Part shown: positions 42,017 through 49,798 of the stretch, piece after piece
How positions within the stretch are numbered: position 1 is the stretch's first letter
How the letters are laid out: each line of letters opens with the position of its first letter
Program-made: the position numbers and the translations under genes
Assembly: GCA_022843125.1 (NCBI GenBank)
Contig: JALHOG010000009.1
Span: 1-64,000 of the forward strand
Direction of reading: 5' to 3'
Length of the DNA stretch: 64,000 nucleotides
Source of the DNA: Ilumatobacteraceae bacterium
GTDB lineage: Bacteria; Actinomycetota; Acidimicrobiia; Acidimicrobiales; Ilumatobacteraceae
The notes under the pieces: generated by a model
Told to the model about the DNA's origin: nothing
Databases searched by the model: none
What the model saw: only the letters and a program-made list of their open reading frames with translations

Positions 42017-42989
42017 AGTGCAACTCCTTCGCGACGTCGCGATAGGCAACCGCTCCTCGTGAACGGGGATCGAACGTGATGATCGGTTGACCGAAGGATG
42101 GGGCCTCCGACAGCCGAACCGAGCGGGGGACCACCGCCTTCACGACCTTGTCCTGGAAGTGCGCACGTACCTCCTGAACCACCTGATCGGACAGCTTGGT
42201 GCGGGCGTCGTACATCACACAGACGATGGTCGACACCTCGAGCGTCGGGTTCAGGTTCTTCTTGACCAGGTCGACGTTCCGGAGCAGCTGCCCGAGACCC
42301 TCCAGGGCGTAGTACTCGGTTTGGATCGGAACCATCACTTCGTTGGCCGCAGCGAGCCCATTGACCGTCAGCAAGCCGAGCGTCGGGGGGCAATCGATCA
42401 ACACATAGTCGTAGTCGCCGAGGACGGCTTCGATCGCACGTTTCAGCCGAGTCTCACGGCTGAACGCCGGAACGAGCTCGATCTCAGCCCCGGCCAGGTC
42501 GAGGCTCGCCGGCGCCACGAACAGGTTGCGTACATCGGTGGGCTCGACGCAGTTCTCGAGCGGCACCTCGTGCATCAGTACGTGGTACATCGACGTCTCG
42601 AGGCCACGATTCTCGATGCCTAAGCCCGTCGATGCGTTGCCCTGCGGGTCGAGATCGATGATGAGCGTCCGGAGACCCATCTCGGCCAGGCAGGCGCCGA
42701 CGTTGATCGTGGTCGTGGTCTTGCCGACGCCGCCCTTCTGGTTGGCGACGGCGATCACCCTAGGGAGGGCGCGCACCGGTGGGCGCGAATCGAGCGCTTC
42801 GTCCATCAGCAGTAGTGTGCCGGTTTCACCGTCCGAACGCGCGGATCCTCCGTGTCGTTGCTCCGTGTCGATGCTCACCGTCGAGTCGAGATCGCGTGTT
42901 TCACGGGAAACAATTGATGCGCGACCACGGGTGTTGGTGTGCCGCCTGATCAGTCCTGCGGATGTTTCACGGGAAACATTCGGGGCCAT
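42003..42989 (-). CDS. parA: Chromosome-partitioning ATPase ParA
   Basis: The deviant Walker A is KGGVGKTTTTINVGACLAEM, followed by IDLDPQGNASTGLG, DYVLIDCPPTLGLLTVNGL and SVRLSEAPSFG. The start is uncertain. The ATG at 42989 (or the GTG at 42992) gives 328 residues and keeps the NVSRET peptide that I recall near the N-terminus of mycobacterial ParA; both VSRET peptides here are simply the translation of parS. The ATG at 42806 would give 267 residues and leave parS non-coding. I prefer the long form because the gap after rsmG would be only 9 bases. ParA moves the ParB-parS complex. Confidence 0.94.
   Translation of the reverse strand: MAPNVSRETSAGLIRRHTNTRGRASIVSRETRDLDSTVSIDTEQRHGGSARSDGETGTLLLMDEALDSRPPVRALPRVIAVANQKGGVGKTTTTINVGACLAEMGLRTLIIDLDPQGNASTGLGIENRGLETSMYHVLMHEVPLENCVEPTDVRNLFVAPASLDLAGAEIELVPAFSRETRLKRAIEAVLGDYDYVLIDCPPTLGLLTVNGLAAANEVMVPIQTEYYALEGLGQLLRNVDLVKKNLNPTLEVSTIVCVMYDARTKLSDQVVQEVRAHFQDKVVKAVVPRSVRLSEAPSFGQPIITFDPRSRGAVAYRDVAKELHYGPA
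42897..42912. promoter_or_regulatory. parS site 1
   Basis: TGTTTCACGGGAAACA, one base from the consensus palindrome TGTTTCACGTGAAACA. It lies in the 5' part of parA and on that strand encodes VSRET. Confidence 0.85.
42963..42978. promoter_or_regulatory. parS site 2
   Basis: The same 16-base sequence as site 1, 66 bases away (22 codons), again encoding VSRET in the parA frame. The two copies share the same off-consensus base. Confidence 0.85.
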
Positions 42990-42998
42990 CACCCCAGC

Positions 42999-43553
42999 TC
43001 AGAGCGCTGGGAGTGCAACGAATCGCCGGACTGCCCCGACACGTTCGCTCGACAGACCGAGGCGATCCAGCAGCTCTCCAGACCACCGGTTGCCGGCAGG
43101 GGGTTCGCTGATCACGATTCGACCACCGGGCGCGACGAGACGGCGAGCATACGACAGGGTGATGTCCGGCGGGCCGAAGCCTCGTGCGGTCACCGCGTCG
43201 AAGGTCCCCAGATCACCGTTCGCGACCCGTCGCGACCACCGATCGACGTCGGTCGTCAACACGTCGACATGGTCGTACGCCAGACGTCGGACCGCCCGCT
43301 GGAGAAAATCTGTCCGCTTCTCGCGCCGATCGACCAGGACGATCGTGACGTGGGGGAGTGCCGCCGCCAACACCAGACCCGGGAGGCCACCTCCGGATCC
43401 GATGTCGACCACCCGCGAACCCGGTGCCAGCGGGCCGATCGCCGTCACGAACTCCTCGGCGTGCGAAACCGCCGTCTCCATCAGCGCGCCACCGAAAAAG
43501 CCGAGACGCTGCGCATCGCGCAGCGTCTCGATCAAGAGGTCTCGATTGTCCAC
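42999..43553 (-). CDS. rsmG: 16S rRNA (guanine-N7) methyltransferase RsmG
   Basis: 184 residues, a little short for GidB/RsmG (about 205-240). Motifs: SHAEEFVTAIGPL, VVDIGSGGGLPGLVLA (SAM loop), IVLVDRREKRTDFLQRAV and DAVTARGFGPPDITL. It methylates G527 of 16S rRNA; loss gives low-level streptomycin resistance in other bacteria. It sits in the conserved jag-rsmG-parA-parB order, with parA starting 9 bases after its stop. The ATG at 43553 is the only good start. Confidence 0.92.
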   Translation of the reverse strand: MDNRDLLIETLRDAQRLGFFGGALMETAVSHAEEFVTAIGPLAPGSRVVDIGSGGGLPGLVLAAALPHVTIVLVDRREKRTDFLQRAVRRLAYDHVDVLTTDVDRWSRRVANGDLGTFDAVTARGFGPPDITLSYARRLVAPGGRIVISEPPAGNRWSGELLDRLGLSSERVGAVRRFVALPAL

Positions 43554-43585
43554 CGTGGCCTCGACGTCGATCGAGGAGGTGCGGA

Positions 43586-44482
43586 TCAGGCCGGGGTGAT
43601 CACGACGCGACGTCGTGGCTCTTCACCGTCGGAGTGACTCTCGACGCCGTCGATCCCCTGCACGGTGTCGTGCACCACTTTCCGATCGGCCGAGAGCATC
43701 GGCTCGAGCGCCTTACTGCGACCACTCTCGATGACGTCGGTCGCCACGGCGGTCGCGAACTTCTCGAGTGCCTCACGGCGACGCTCGCGATAGCCGGCGA
43801 CATCGATCCGCAACCGCGTGTCGTGATCACCCAGCCGGCGCTGCGATGCAACCCGGGCGAGGTCCTGGACTGCCAGCAGCGTGCGGCCGCCAGGGCCGAT
43901 CAACAGGCCCAGATCGTCACCGTCAACACGAACGTCGATCTCGTTGCCCTCAACAACGACGGTGGCCGATGCGGTGGCTCCGAACGCGCCGACCAGACCG
44001 GTCATGAACTCGCTGGCCGCGTCCCCCACGACCTCGGGTGCGACGTCGGACGCCACCTCGTCGTGTGCACCGGAATCGCCTTGTGCATCCATGGACTGTT
44101 CCTTTCGTTGCGGCTTGGCCCGACGAGCCCGCTGATCGCGGCCCTCACGGGGCTCCCGGGCAGGCCGGGAGGAAGTGTCGTCGCTCGTTTCGCCAGCGGA
44201 CGCAGTGACGCCGTGCTCGGTCGCATCGGCAGTCGAGACCGCCGCACCATCATCGGCACGTCCCTTCGCCTTGCCGCGAGAGCGTCGCTCCTGCTTCGGG
44301 CGCACTGCTGTCGGCCGAATCCGCGCCCGCACACGGGCCTCGCCACGAACGCGCCCGAACAGCCCGCTCTTGGGCTCCTCGATGACTTCGTACTCAGCAT
44401 CATCTTCGGCGACGCCGAGCCGGTCGAGCGCAAGCTCCAGCGCCTCCGCGACGGACTTTCCGGTGGTCTCCACCCATTCCAT
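43586..44482 (-). CDS. jag: Jag/KhpB RNA-binding protein
   Basis: 298 residues: an N-terminal Jag domain (TTGKSVAEALELALDRLGV, SGLFGRVRGEARVRARI), a long charged linker (about 60-150) longer than usual, a KH domain (DDLGLLIGPGGRTLLAVQDL with the GxxG loop) and a C-terminal R3H domain (YRERRREALEKFA, RKVVHDTV). It binds RNA and, with KhpA, affects envelope growth in other species. It follows yidC by 75 bases on the same strand. Confidence 0.93.
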   Translation of the reverse strand: MEWVETTGKSVAEALELALDRLGVAEDDAEYEVIEEPKSGLFGRVRGEARVRARIRPTAVRPKQERRSRGKAKGRADDGAAVSTADATEHGVTASAGETSDDTSSRPAREPREGRDQRARRAKPQRKEQSMDAQGDSGAHDEVASDVAPEVVGDAASEFMTGLVGAFGATASATVVVEGNEIDVRVDGDDLGLLIGPGGRTLLAVQDLARVASQRRLGDHDTRLRIDVAGYRERRREALEKFATAVATDVIESGRSKALEPMLSADRKVVHDTVQGIDGVESHSDGEEPRRRVVITPA

Positions 44483-44557
44483 GTCAGTTGTGCTCCTTGT
44501 TCTGCACTCCGCACAGCCACGAACCGACGGACGTCGGTCGGATGCGAAGGGACGCCG

Positions 44558-45673
44558 TCAGCCTCGACGGCGCTTGTTGTTGGACGTCGGACGGGACCCG
44601 CCGGGCCGGCCGGACGCCGGACGGCCCGATGCCGTCGGACGATTCTTGGGTTCGGTGGTGCGCTTGCTCGATCTGCTCGCACCGTTGGTTCTCGATGACG
44701 ACGCCGGCTTCGACTTGGACGGATCCGGCTTCGAGCCCTTGCCGCCGCCGCCCTTTCCGCCGCGCTGTTCGGTCAGATCCTGTTTGGCCTGCTTGAAGGG
44801 GTTGTTGCTGCCGCCGTCCTCTTTGGCCAGTTCGCGGGCGCGCTCGCTCGCGGCCTGCGCCTGGCGCCCGAGTGACTGGTCGCCCGAGTAGAACCGCTTG
44901 GTGATGTAGTACTGCTGAGCGATCCGAAGGATCGTCTGGACGATGTAGTAGACGACGAGACCGAGCAGGAAGAACACCTGGAACACGGCGAACGCCACCG
45001 GCAGGTACTGCATCAGCTTCTGCTGTGCGGGCGACATGCTCGGACTCACCGCTGCGCGAGCGGCGACCATGCGCTGCTGCACCCAGTACAACGCGCCCAA
45101 CACGACGACCAGGAGCGCGTACACCAGGCCCTTTGCGAAGTTGTCGCCGAGCATGTTGGCCGGCGACACCGAGAGATCGAGGCCGAGCGACGTCATCTGC
45201 TCGGACCGCACCAACGATTCGTACAGATTCGACGTGTGCGACAGGAAGCGGGGCATGAACCCGATCGGATCGGTGTCGCCACCAGCGTTGAGCACCGCCT
45301 GGGCAACGAGCTCGTTGCCACCCGTCGGCCGGTACGTCATGCCGGTGAGGATCTGGAACATGATGAAGAACACCGGCATCTGCGCGATCAACGGGAGACA
45401 CGAGGCCATCGGGTTGACCTTGTGCTCCTGGTAGAGCTTCATCATCTCTTCGTTGAGCTTCTGCCGATCGCTGCGGTACTCGGTCTGCAGCTTGCGCATC
45501 TCGGGCGCCAGGCGTTGCATCTCGAGCATGCCCTTGGTGCTCTTCAAGTTGAGCGGCGTCACGAGCAGCATGACGAGCACGGCGATCAGCGAGATCGCTG
45601 CCGCGAAGTCACCGGTGACGGCATACAGCCATGCGAGCACTGCAGCGGGGACTTCGAAGACGCCGGCGATCAT
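44558..45673 (-). CDS. yidC: Membrane protein insertase YidC
   Basis: 371 residues. The conserved Oxa1/YidC core begins almost at once: AWLYAVTGDFAAAISLIAVL, MLLVTPLNLKSTKG, KLNEEMMKLYQEHKVNPMA, CLPLIAQMPVFFIMFQIL, a periplasmic loop and VFQVFFLLGLVVYYIVQTIL. A basic Gly/Lys/Ser-rich tail of about 90 residues ends in KRRRG, as in actinobacterial YidC. It inserts membrane proteins alone or with SecYEG. It starts 3 bases after yidD. Confidence 0.96.
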   Translation of the reverse strand: MIAGVFEVPAAVLAWLYAVTGDFAAAISLIAVLVMLLVTPLNLKSTKGMLEMQRLAPEMRKLQTEYRSDRQKLNEEMMKLYQEHKVNPMASCLPLIAQMPVFFIMFQILTGMTYRPTGGNELVAQAVLNAGGDTDPIGFMPRFLSHTSNLYESLVRSEQMTSLGLDLSVSPANMLGDNFAKGLVYALLVVVLGALYWVQQRMVAARAAVSPSMSPAQQKLMQYLPVAFAVFQVFFLLGLVVYYIVQTILRIAQQYYITKRFYSGDQSLGRQAQAASERARELAKEDGGSNNPFKQAKQDLTEQRGGKGGGGKGSKPDPSKSKPASSSRTNGASRSSKRTTEPKNRPTASGRPASGRPGGSRPTSNNKRRRG

Positions 45674-45676
45674 GGG

Positions 45677-45934
45677 TCAGTGCTCCTGCGAGGGAAGGGA
45701 CGCTGCGTGGTGGGGTTCGTGCTCGTGGGTGCACGCAGCGAGTGGAACGGGGTCGAACCCCGATGGCCCGAACGGGCGGCAGCGGGACAGGCGCCGCACG
45801 GTCAACCAGAGGCCCCGACCGGCTCCGTGCACGTCGATCGCCTCACGGCTGTACTCCGAGCAGGTCGGGTAGAACCGGCATGGGGACGGGCGACCGTCGA
45901 AGGCCCGCTGATACGTGCCGATCGCCCGCAACAT
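45677..45934 (-). CDS. yidD: Membrane protein insertion efficiency factor YidD
   Basis: The ATG at 45934 gives 85 residues: LRAIGTYQRAF, CRFYPTCSEYSREAIDVHG, TVRRLSRCRPFGPSGFDPVP. The CxFxPTCSxY motif is diagnostic. The upstream open frame is the rnpA shadow. The start ATG shares its A with the rnpA stop (TGATG), so translation is coupled. It aids YidC insertion. Confidence 0.95.
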   Translation of the reverse strand: MLRAIGTYQRAFDGRPSPCRFYPTCSEYSREAIDVHGAGRGLWLTVRRLSRCRPFGPSGFDPVPLAACTHEHEPHHAASLPSQEH

Positions 45935-46302
45935 CAGGGCTTGGACCGGACGGTGAGCTGCGCCACCATCTCCCGGAATTCGATTTCCAGTTGCTCGAAC
46001 GTCAGTTCGGTCACCGCCGGACGAGCCCCGATCAACAGCAGGCCCGGCGGCAGCTCGGACGTTCGATCGAGCTCCCGACAGAGCTCCCGCAGGCGACGCC
46101 GGAGCTGATTGCGTGTCACTGCCGGTCCGAGGGCGCGACCCAACGAGAACGCCACCGCCGTCACCGTGGACGTGGGCGTGTGACTCGAGTTGGTCGAGGT
46201 TGGGTCGGGGCACCAGCTGCACCAGAGAGCAGACCGTCGGATCCGCCGGCCGTCACGAGCGAGTTGCTCGAACGCAGCGCGGCCGCGGACCCGATGAATC
46301 AA
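45934..46302 (-). CDS. rnpA: Ribonuclease P protein component
   Basis: The TTG at 46302, inside a 4-base TTGA overlap with the rpmH stop, gives 122 residues. No better start exists: the next in-frame codons upstream are inside rpmH. Motifs: [18 protein letters not shown] opening, [21 protein letters not shown] (the RNR-like RNA-binding stretch, here [10 protein letters not shown]) and [14 protein letters not shown]. The region before it carries an unusual WCSWCPDP stretch. It helps RNase P process pre-tRNA. Confidence 0.93.
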   Translation of the reverse strand: MIHRVRGRAAFEQLARDGRRIRRSALWCSWCPDPTSTNSSHTPTSTVTAVAFSLGRALGPAVTRNQLRRRLRELCRELDRTSELPPGLLLIGARPAVTELTFEQLEIEFREMVAQLTVRSKP

Positions 46303-46433
46303 GCCGACAGACGAGCGCGGCCCTTGGCCCGCCGGTTCTTGAGCACGGCACGACCGGCGCGGGTGCTCATGCGGGCACGAAACCCGTGCTTCTTGGCCCG
46401 GCGATGGGAGTTGGGCTGGAATGTGCGCTTCAC
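46299..46433 (-). CDS. rpmH: 50S ribosomal protein bL34
   Basis: Read directly from the minus strand: 44 residues starting with GTG at 46433 ([20 protein letters not shown]) and ending [10 protein letters not shown]. This is a standard bL34. The frame contains no other start. It is the first gene of the rpmH-rnpA-yidD-yidC-jag run and divergent from dnaA. Confidence 0.96.
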   Translation of the reverse strand: MKRTFQPNSHRRAKKHGFRARMSTRAGRAVLKNRRAKGRARLSA

Positions 46434-46893
46434 GACGTCCTCCTACGACCTCCCGCCGGACACACCGGGGCGGGGGATCATGACCGATGGCCGCGGTGCT
46501 GGTGCACCGCGACTGCCGAGTGCAGGTGCAGCACGGCACGTCCACGTGCGCGACCGTGCTCACGTGTGACCTGGCAAGGCTACGGCCGCGCGCGCTCGCG
46601 CGGCAACCAGGACGGTGCGCTCATCACGGCTGCTGATCACGGGCCACTACACCGGCATCACACCAGGCAGCAGGCTGCTCACGCCCGGCCGGTCACCCGA
46701 ACCAGCGGGTTTCTGGGCGCTCGGCGGGCGTGCTACGGTGCTGCGCCTGCCCGAGCGCAGTGGGCTTGTCCACACCTGTGGACAAGCGTGTGGACGCCGT
46801 GATGCGTCGCACCTCGACCACGGTGTGACGGCGTGCGCCTCAGACAGGGGTGCGAAGAGCGAGGCGGGCGACGATCGGGTCCCGGAGGGTCGA
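46434..46893. promoter_or_regulatory. rpmH-dnaA intergenic region with dnaA promoter and DnaA boxes
   Basis: 460 bases without a gene. TGCTACGGT at 46731-46739 looks like an extended -10 for dnaA, with TTCTGG 17 bases upstream as a poor -35. TTGTCCACA (46766-46774) and TGTGGACAA (46777-46785) form an inverted pair of perfect actinobacterial DnaA boxes, with TGTGGACGC at 46789-46797 beyond. They fall just downstream of the expected start of transcription, so DnaA could repress its own gene. The rpmH promoter should lie in the first 100 bases. Confidence 0.6.
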
Positions 46894-48282
46894 GTGAGCG
46901 ATCAACAGGAGGTGTGGACGGCTGTAGCCCAGCTGCTGCGCGCCCAACTCACCGAGTCGGTCTGGTTCTCGACCTTCTCCGAAGTGATGCCGAACGTCGA
47001 CGACCGAACCCGCGACCTCGTGATCCAGGTGCCGAGCACCCTCGCTCGCGATCGCATTCTGACGAGATACCTGCCGCTCATCACCGATGCGCTGGCCGAG
47101 GTCGGCGAGGGGGACCGCCGCTTCGACGTGGTGATCAGCAACCCCGAGCCGACGTCGATCCCCGAGACCGCCCTTGCGGGCGACCGTGGGCATGCGCACG
47201 ATCGCGACGACGGGCCTGGGCGGACCAGCGGCGACACCAGGAACGATGTCGCGATCGACGTGGCCGGCCTCAACCCGCGCTACATGTTCGAGACCTTCGT
47301 GAAGGGCGCATCGAACCAGTTCGCCCTCGCCGCTGCGCTCAGGGTCGCCGAGACGCCCGCACGTTCGTACAACCCGCTGTTCATCTATGGGTCGGCCGGG
47401 CTCGGCAAGACACACCTGCTCCACGCCATCGGCCACTACGTGCACCACAACTACCAGCACCACGTGGTCCGCTACGTCTCGACCGAGACGTTCATGAACG
47501 AGTACGTCGACGCGATCCGCTCGAACTCGATGGCCGGCCTGCGCCGCAAGTACCGCGAGATCGATGTCCTCCTGATCGACGACGTCCAGTTCCTGGAAGG
47601 GAAGGAGGGCCTCCAGGAGGAGTTCTTCCACACCTTCAACTCCCTGCACGGGGCCAACAAGCAGATCGTCATCTCCTCGGACCGCATGCCCGATGCGATC
47701 CAGACCCTCGAGGAGCGGCTGCGTGGCCGCTTCAAGTGGGGCCTGATCACCGACATCCAGCCGCCCGACGTCGAGACCCGCCTCGCGATCTTGCGCAACA
47801 AGGCTGAACGCGAGCGCGTCGGCGTACCGGCCGAGGTCCTCGAGTTCATCGCCACCAAGATCTCCACCAACATCCGTGAGCTCGAAGGTGCACTCATCCG
47901 GGTCACCGCGTTCGCCAGCCTCAGCGGTGCGCCCATCACGATCGAGCTCGCCCAGCAGCAGCTGGCCGACCTGCTGACCGAGAGCGAACCCAAGCCGCGC
48001 ACCGACGCCGAGCTCCTGAACGAGATCGCCTCGATCCTCGGGTTCGACGTCGACGCACTCAAGGGCAAGAGCCGCCAACGCCCGCTCGTCACCGCCCGCC
48101 AGATCGCGATGTACGTGTTCCGTGAGCTCACCGATCTGAGCTACCCGAGCATCGCCCGGCTGTTCGGTGGCCGCGACCACACGACGGTGATCCATGCGGT
48201 CGAGAAGATCCAGCGACAGATGGGCGAGCGCAAGGCCATCTACGAGCAGGTCACCGACCTGCTGCAGAGGCTGAAGTCGTGA
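46894..48282 (+). CDS. dnaA: Chromosomal replication initiator DnaA
   Basis: The GTG at 46894, with GGAGG 5 bases upstream, gives 462 residues. Domain I (WTAVAQLLRAQLTESVWFSTF), a short charged linker, AAA+ domain with FETFVKGASNQFALAAAL, Walker A GSAGLGKTHLLHAI, Walker B VLLIDDVQFLEGKEG and sensor 2 region. The C-terminal DNA-binding domain has ARQIAMYVFRELTDLSYPSI then FGGRDHTTVIHAVEKI. It opens oriC, which lies directly after it. Confidence 0.97.
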   Translation: MSDQQEVWTAVAQLLRAQLTESVWFSTFSEVMPNVDDRTRDLVIQVPSTLARDRILTRYLPLITDALAEVGEGDRRFDVVISNPEPTSIPETALAGDRGHAHDRDDGPGRTSGDTRNDVAIDVAGLNPRYMFETFVKGASNQFALAAALRVAETPARSYNPLFIYGSAGLGKTHLLHAIGHYVHHNYQHHVVRYVSTETFMNEYVDAIRSNSMAGLRRKYREIDVLLIDDVQFLEGKEGLQEEFFHTFNSLHGANKQIVISSDRMPDAIQTLEERLRGRFKWGLITDIQPPDVETRLAILRNKAERERVGVPAEVLEFIATKISTNIRELEGALIRVTAFASLSGAPITIELAQQQLADLLTESEPKPRTDAELLNEIASILGFDVDALKGKSRQRPLVTARQIAMYVFRELTDLSYPSIARLFGGRDHTTVIHAVEKIQRQMGERKAIYEQVTDLLQRLKS

Positions 48283-48300
48283 ACACCACCCGGCGCGCGC

Positions 48301-48489
48301 GCAGCCCGTGGACGACGTGGTGGACATCTGGGGTTCACCCGGTGGACAACCGCACGTCATCCACTGAACGACACGCGTGTCATCCGCGCGGTGTGGACCA
48401 CGGTGGACAACGGCGCGCGGCCTGCCGCACCCTCTACGCTGGGGAGACATCGGGTTGTCCACAATCCACAGCCCCTACTACTGCTACTG
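48301..48489. other. oriC: oriC: DnaA-box cluster in the dnaA-dnaN gap
   Basis: Boxes and near-boxes: GGTGGACAT (48319-48327), GGTGGACAA (48341-48349), TCATCCACT (48357-48365), TGTGGACCA (48392-48400), GGTGGACAA (48402-48410) and the perfect TTGTCCACA (48455-48463), directly followed by another partial box (ATCCACA). The 244-base gap between dnaA and dnaN contains no gene. Box cluster, place and following trinucleotide tract all point to the origin of replication. Confidence 0.85.
48475..48489 (+). promoter_or_regulatory. DnaA-trio-like tract of the unwinding element
   Basis: CTACTACTGCTACTG follows the last DnaA box pair after a GCCC spacer, that is five triplets CTA/CTG. In Bacillus the DnaA-trio strand reads as CTA/TTA/CTT-type triplets just after a DnaA box. 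The neighbouring 48490-48510 is the least G+C-rich part of the gap, where melting would begin. Confidence 0.6.
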
Positions 48490-48526
48490 ACTCTGTTCAT
48501 CAACTCATGGGGAGAAGGGCGACGCT

Positions 48527-49621
48527 GTGAAGTTTCGTTGCGAACGGGAGATCCTCGCTGATGCGTTCAGCACCGCCGGCCGAGCAGCCACGAGCCGCTC
48601 GGGTACCTTGCCCGTGCTGTCGGGCCTCCGGCTCGACGTGCGCGATGGTCAACTCACGGTGACCGGTACCGATCTGGAGTTGACGATCCGTCTGTCGGTT
48701 CCGGTCCACAGCGATCAGGACGGATCGGCGGTCGTCCCGGCGCGTCTGGTGGCCGACATCGTCAAGGCGCTGCCCGCCGGGGCCGTCGAGATCACGGTGA
48801 CCGATGACGAGATGTCGATCAGTGCCGGGCGCTCGCAGTTCTCGGTGAGGCCGCTGTCGCTGAGCGACTACCCGGCGCAGGTCGAGCCCGAGGCCGAGCC
48901 GGTCACGCTCGCCAGTAGCGAGGTCGGCGACGCCCTGCGACAGGTGGTCCGCGCAGCATCCACCGATGATGCCCGAGCAGTGCTCACTGGTGTGCTGATG
49001 GCATCCGAGGACGACGGCCTGAAGATGGTCGCCACCGATTCGTACCGGCTCGCCGTGCGCGATCTGCCGCAGTCGTCGATGCTGGCGGTCGGTCAGAAGG
49101 TGCTCGTGCCCGGTCGAGCGCTCGCCGAACTGCAGCGTGTGCTGTCGTCCGACGCCGAGCTCGTGGTGCGTCTCGGGGCGCGAGAGGCCGTGTTCGAGGT
49201 CGGCGGCACCCGGCTCACCACCCGGTTGATCGAGGGCGAGTACCCCAACTACCGCAACCTGCTCCCCTCGTCGTACCCGAACCGGTTGACCGTCGGCCGC
49301 GACGCCCTGCTCGAGGCCTTGCGACGAGTGAAGATCCTGGCGCAGGACTCGACGCCCGTTCGACTCACGCTCGGCGGCGACACGCTGCAGCTCACGGCGA
49401 TCACCCAGGACGTCGGCAATGCCCACGAGGAGATCGACGCCAGTTACGAGGGCGGCGAGATGACGGTCGCGTTCAACCCCGACTACCTGGCCGCCGGAGT
49501 CGAGGCGGTCGAGGGGGACGAGGTGACCCTGTCGACGATGGACCCGATGAAGCCGGCGGTGCTGCGTGGCGTCGGCCACGACGAGTATCTCTACCTCCTC
49601 ATGCCCGTCCGAGTCCCCTGA
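48527..49621 (+). CDS. dnaN: DNA polymerase III beta sliding clamp
   Basis: The GTG at 48527, with GGGGAGAAGG upstream, gives 364 residues. The three clamp repeats are visible: MKFRCEREILADAFSTAGRA, PVLSGLRLDVRDGQLTVTGT; VLTGVLMASEDDGLKMVATDSYRLAV; EGEYPNYRNLLPS and VAFNPDYLAAGVEAV, ending LLMPVRVP. It clamps the replicase to DNA. Confidence 0.97.
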   Translation: MKFRCEREILADAFSTAGRAATSRSGTLPVLSGLRLDVRDGQLTVTGTDLELTIRLSVPVHSDQDGSAVVPARLVADIVKALPAGAVEITVTDDEMSISAGRSQFSVRPLSLSDYPAQVEPEAEPVTLASSEVGDALRQVVRAASTDDARAVLTGVLMASEDDGLKMVATDSYRLAVRDLPQSSMLAVGQKVLVPGRALAELQRVLSSDAELVVRLGAREAVFEVGGTRLTTRLIEGEYPNYRNLLPSSYPNRLTVGRDALLEALRRVKILAQDSTPVRLTLGGDTLQLTAITQDVGNAHEEIDASYEGGEMTVAFNPDYLAAGVEAVEGDEVTLSTMDPMKPAVLRGVGHDEYLYLLMPVRVP

Positions 49622-49658
49622 CAGCCGTGTGTTCCGCCATGGCTGCGTTCCGCCTCGC

Positions 49659-49684
49659 CCCTCGTTGCCGAACGGCAACGAGGG
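49659..49684 (+). terminator. Hairpin after dnaN
   Basis: CCCTCGTTGCCG pairs perfectly with CGGCAACGAGGG around AA, 38 bases after the dnaN stop. It separates dnaN from recF, so recF probably has its own promoter in 49685-49783. Confidence 0.65.
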
Positions 49685-49798
49685 CTCGCCGCGCCTTACC
49701 CTGACGAAACCTCCGGCTGTCCGTACTGGGGAAAGGGTCGGTGCGGATCGATCGCTGCGACACGTCGAGTCGGTTGCGCCGGCGAGGGGTGATTGCGT

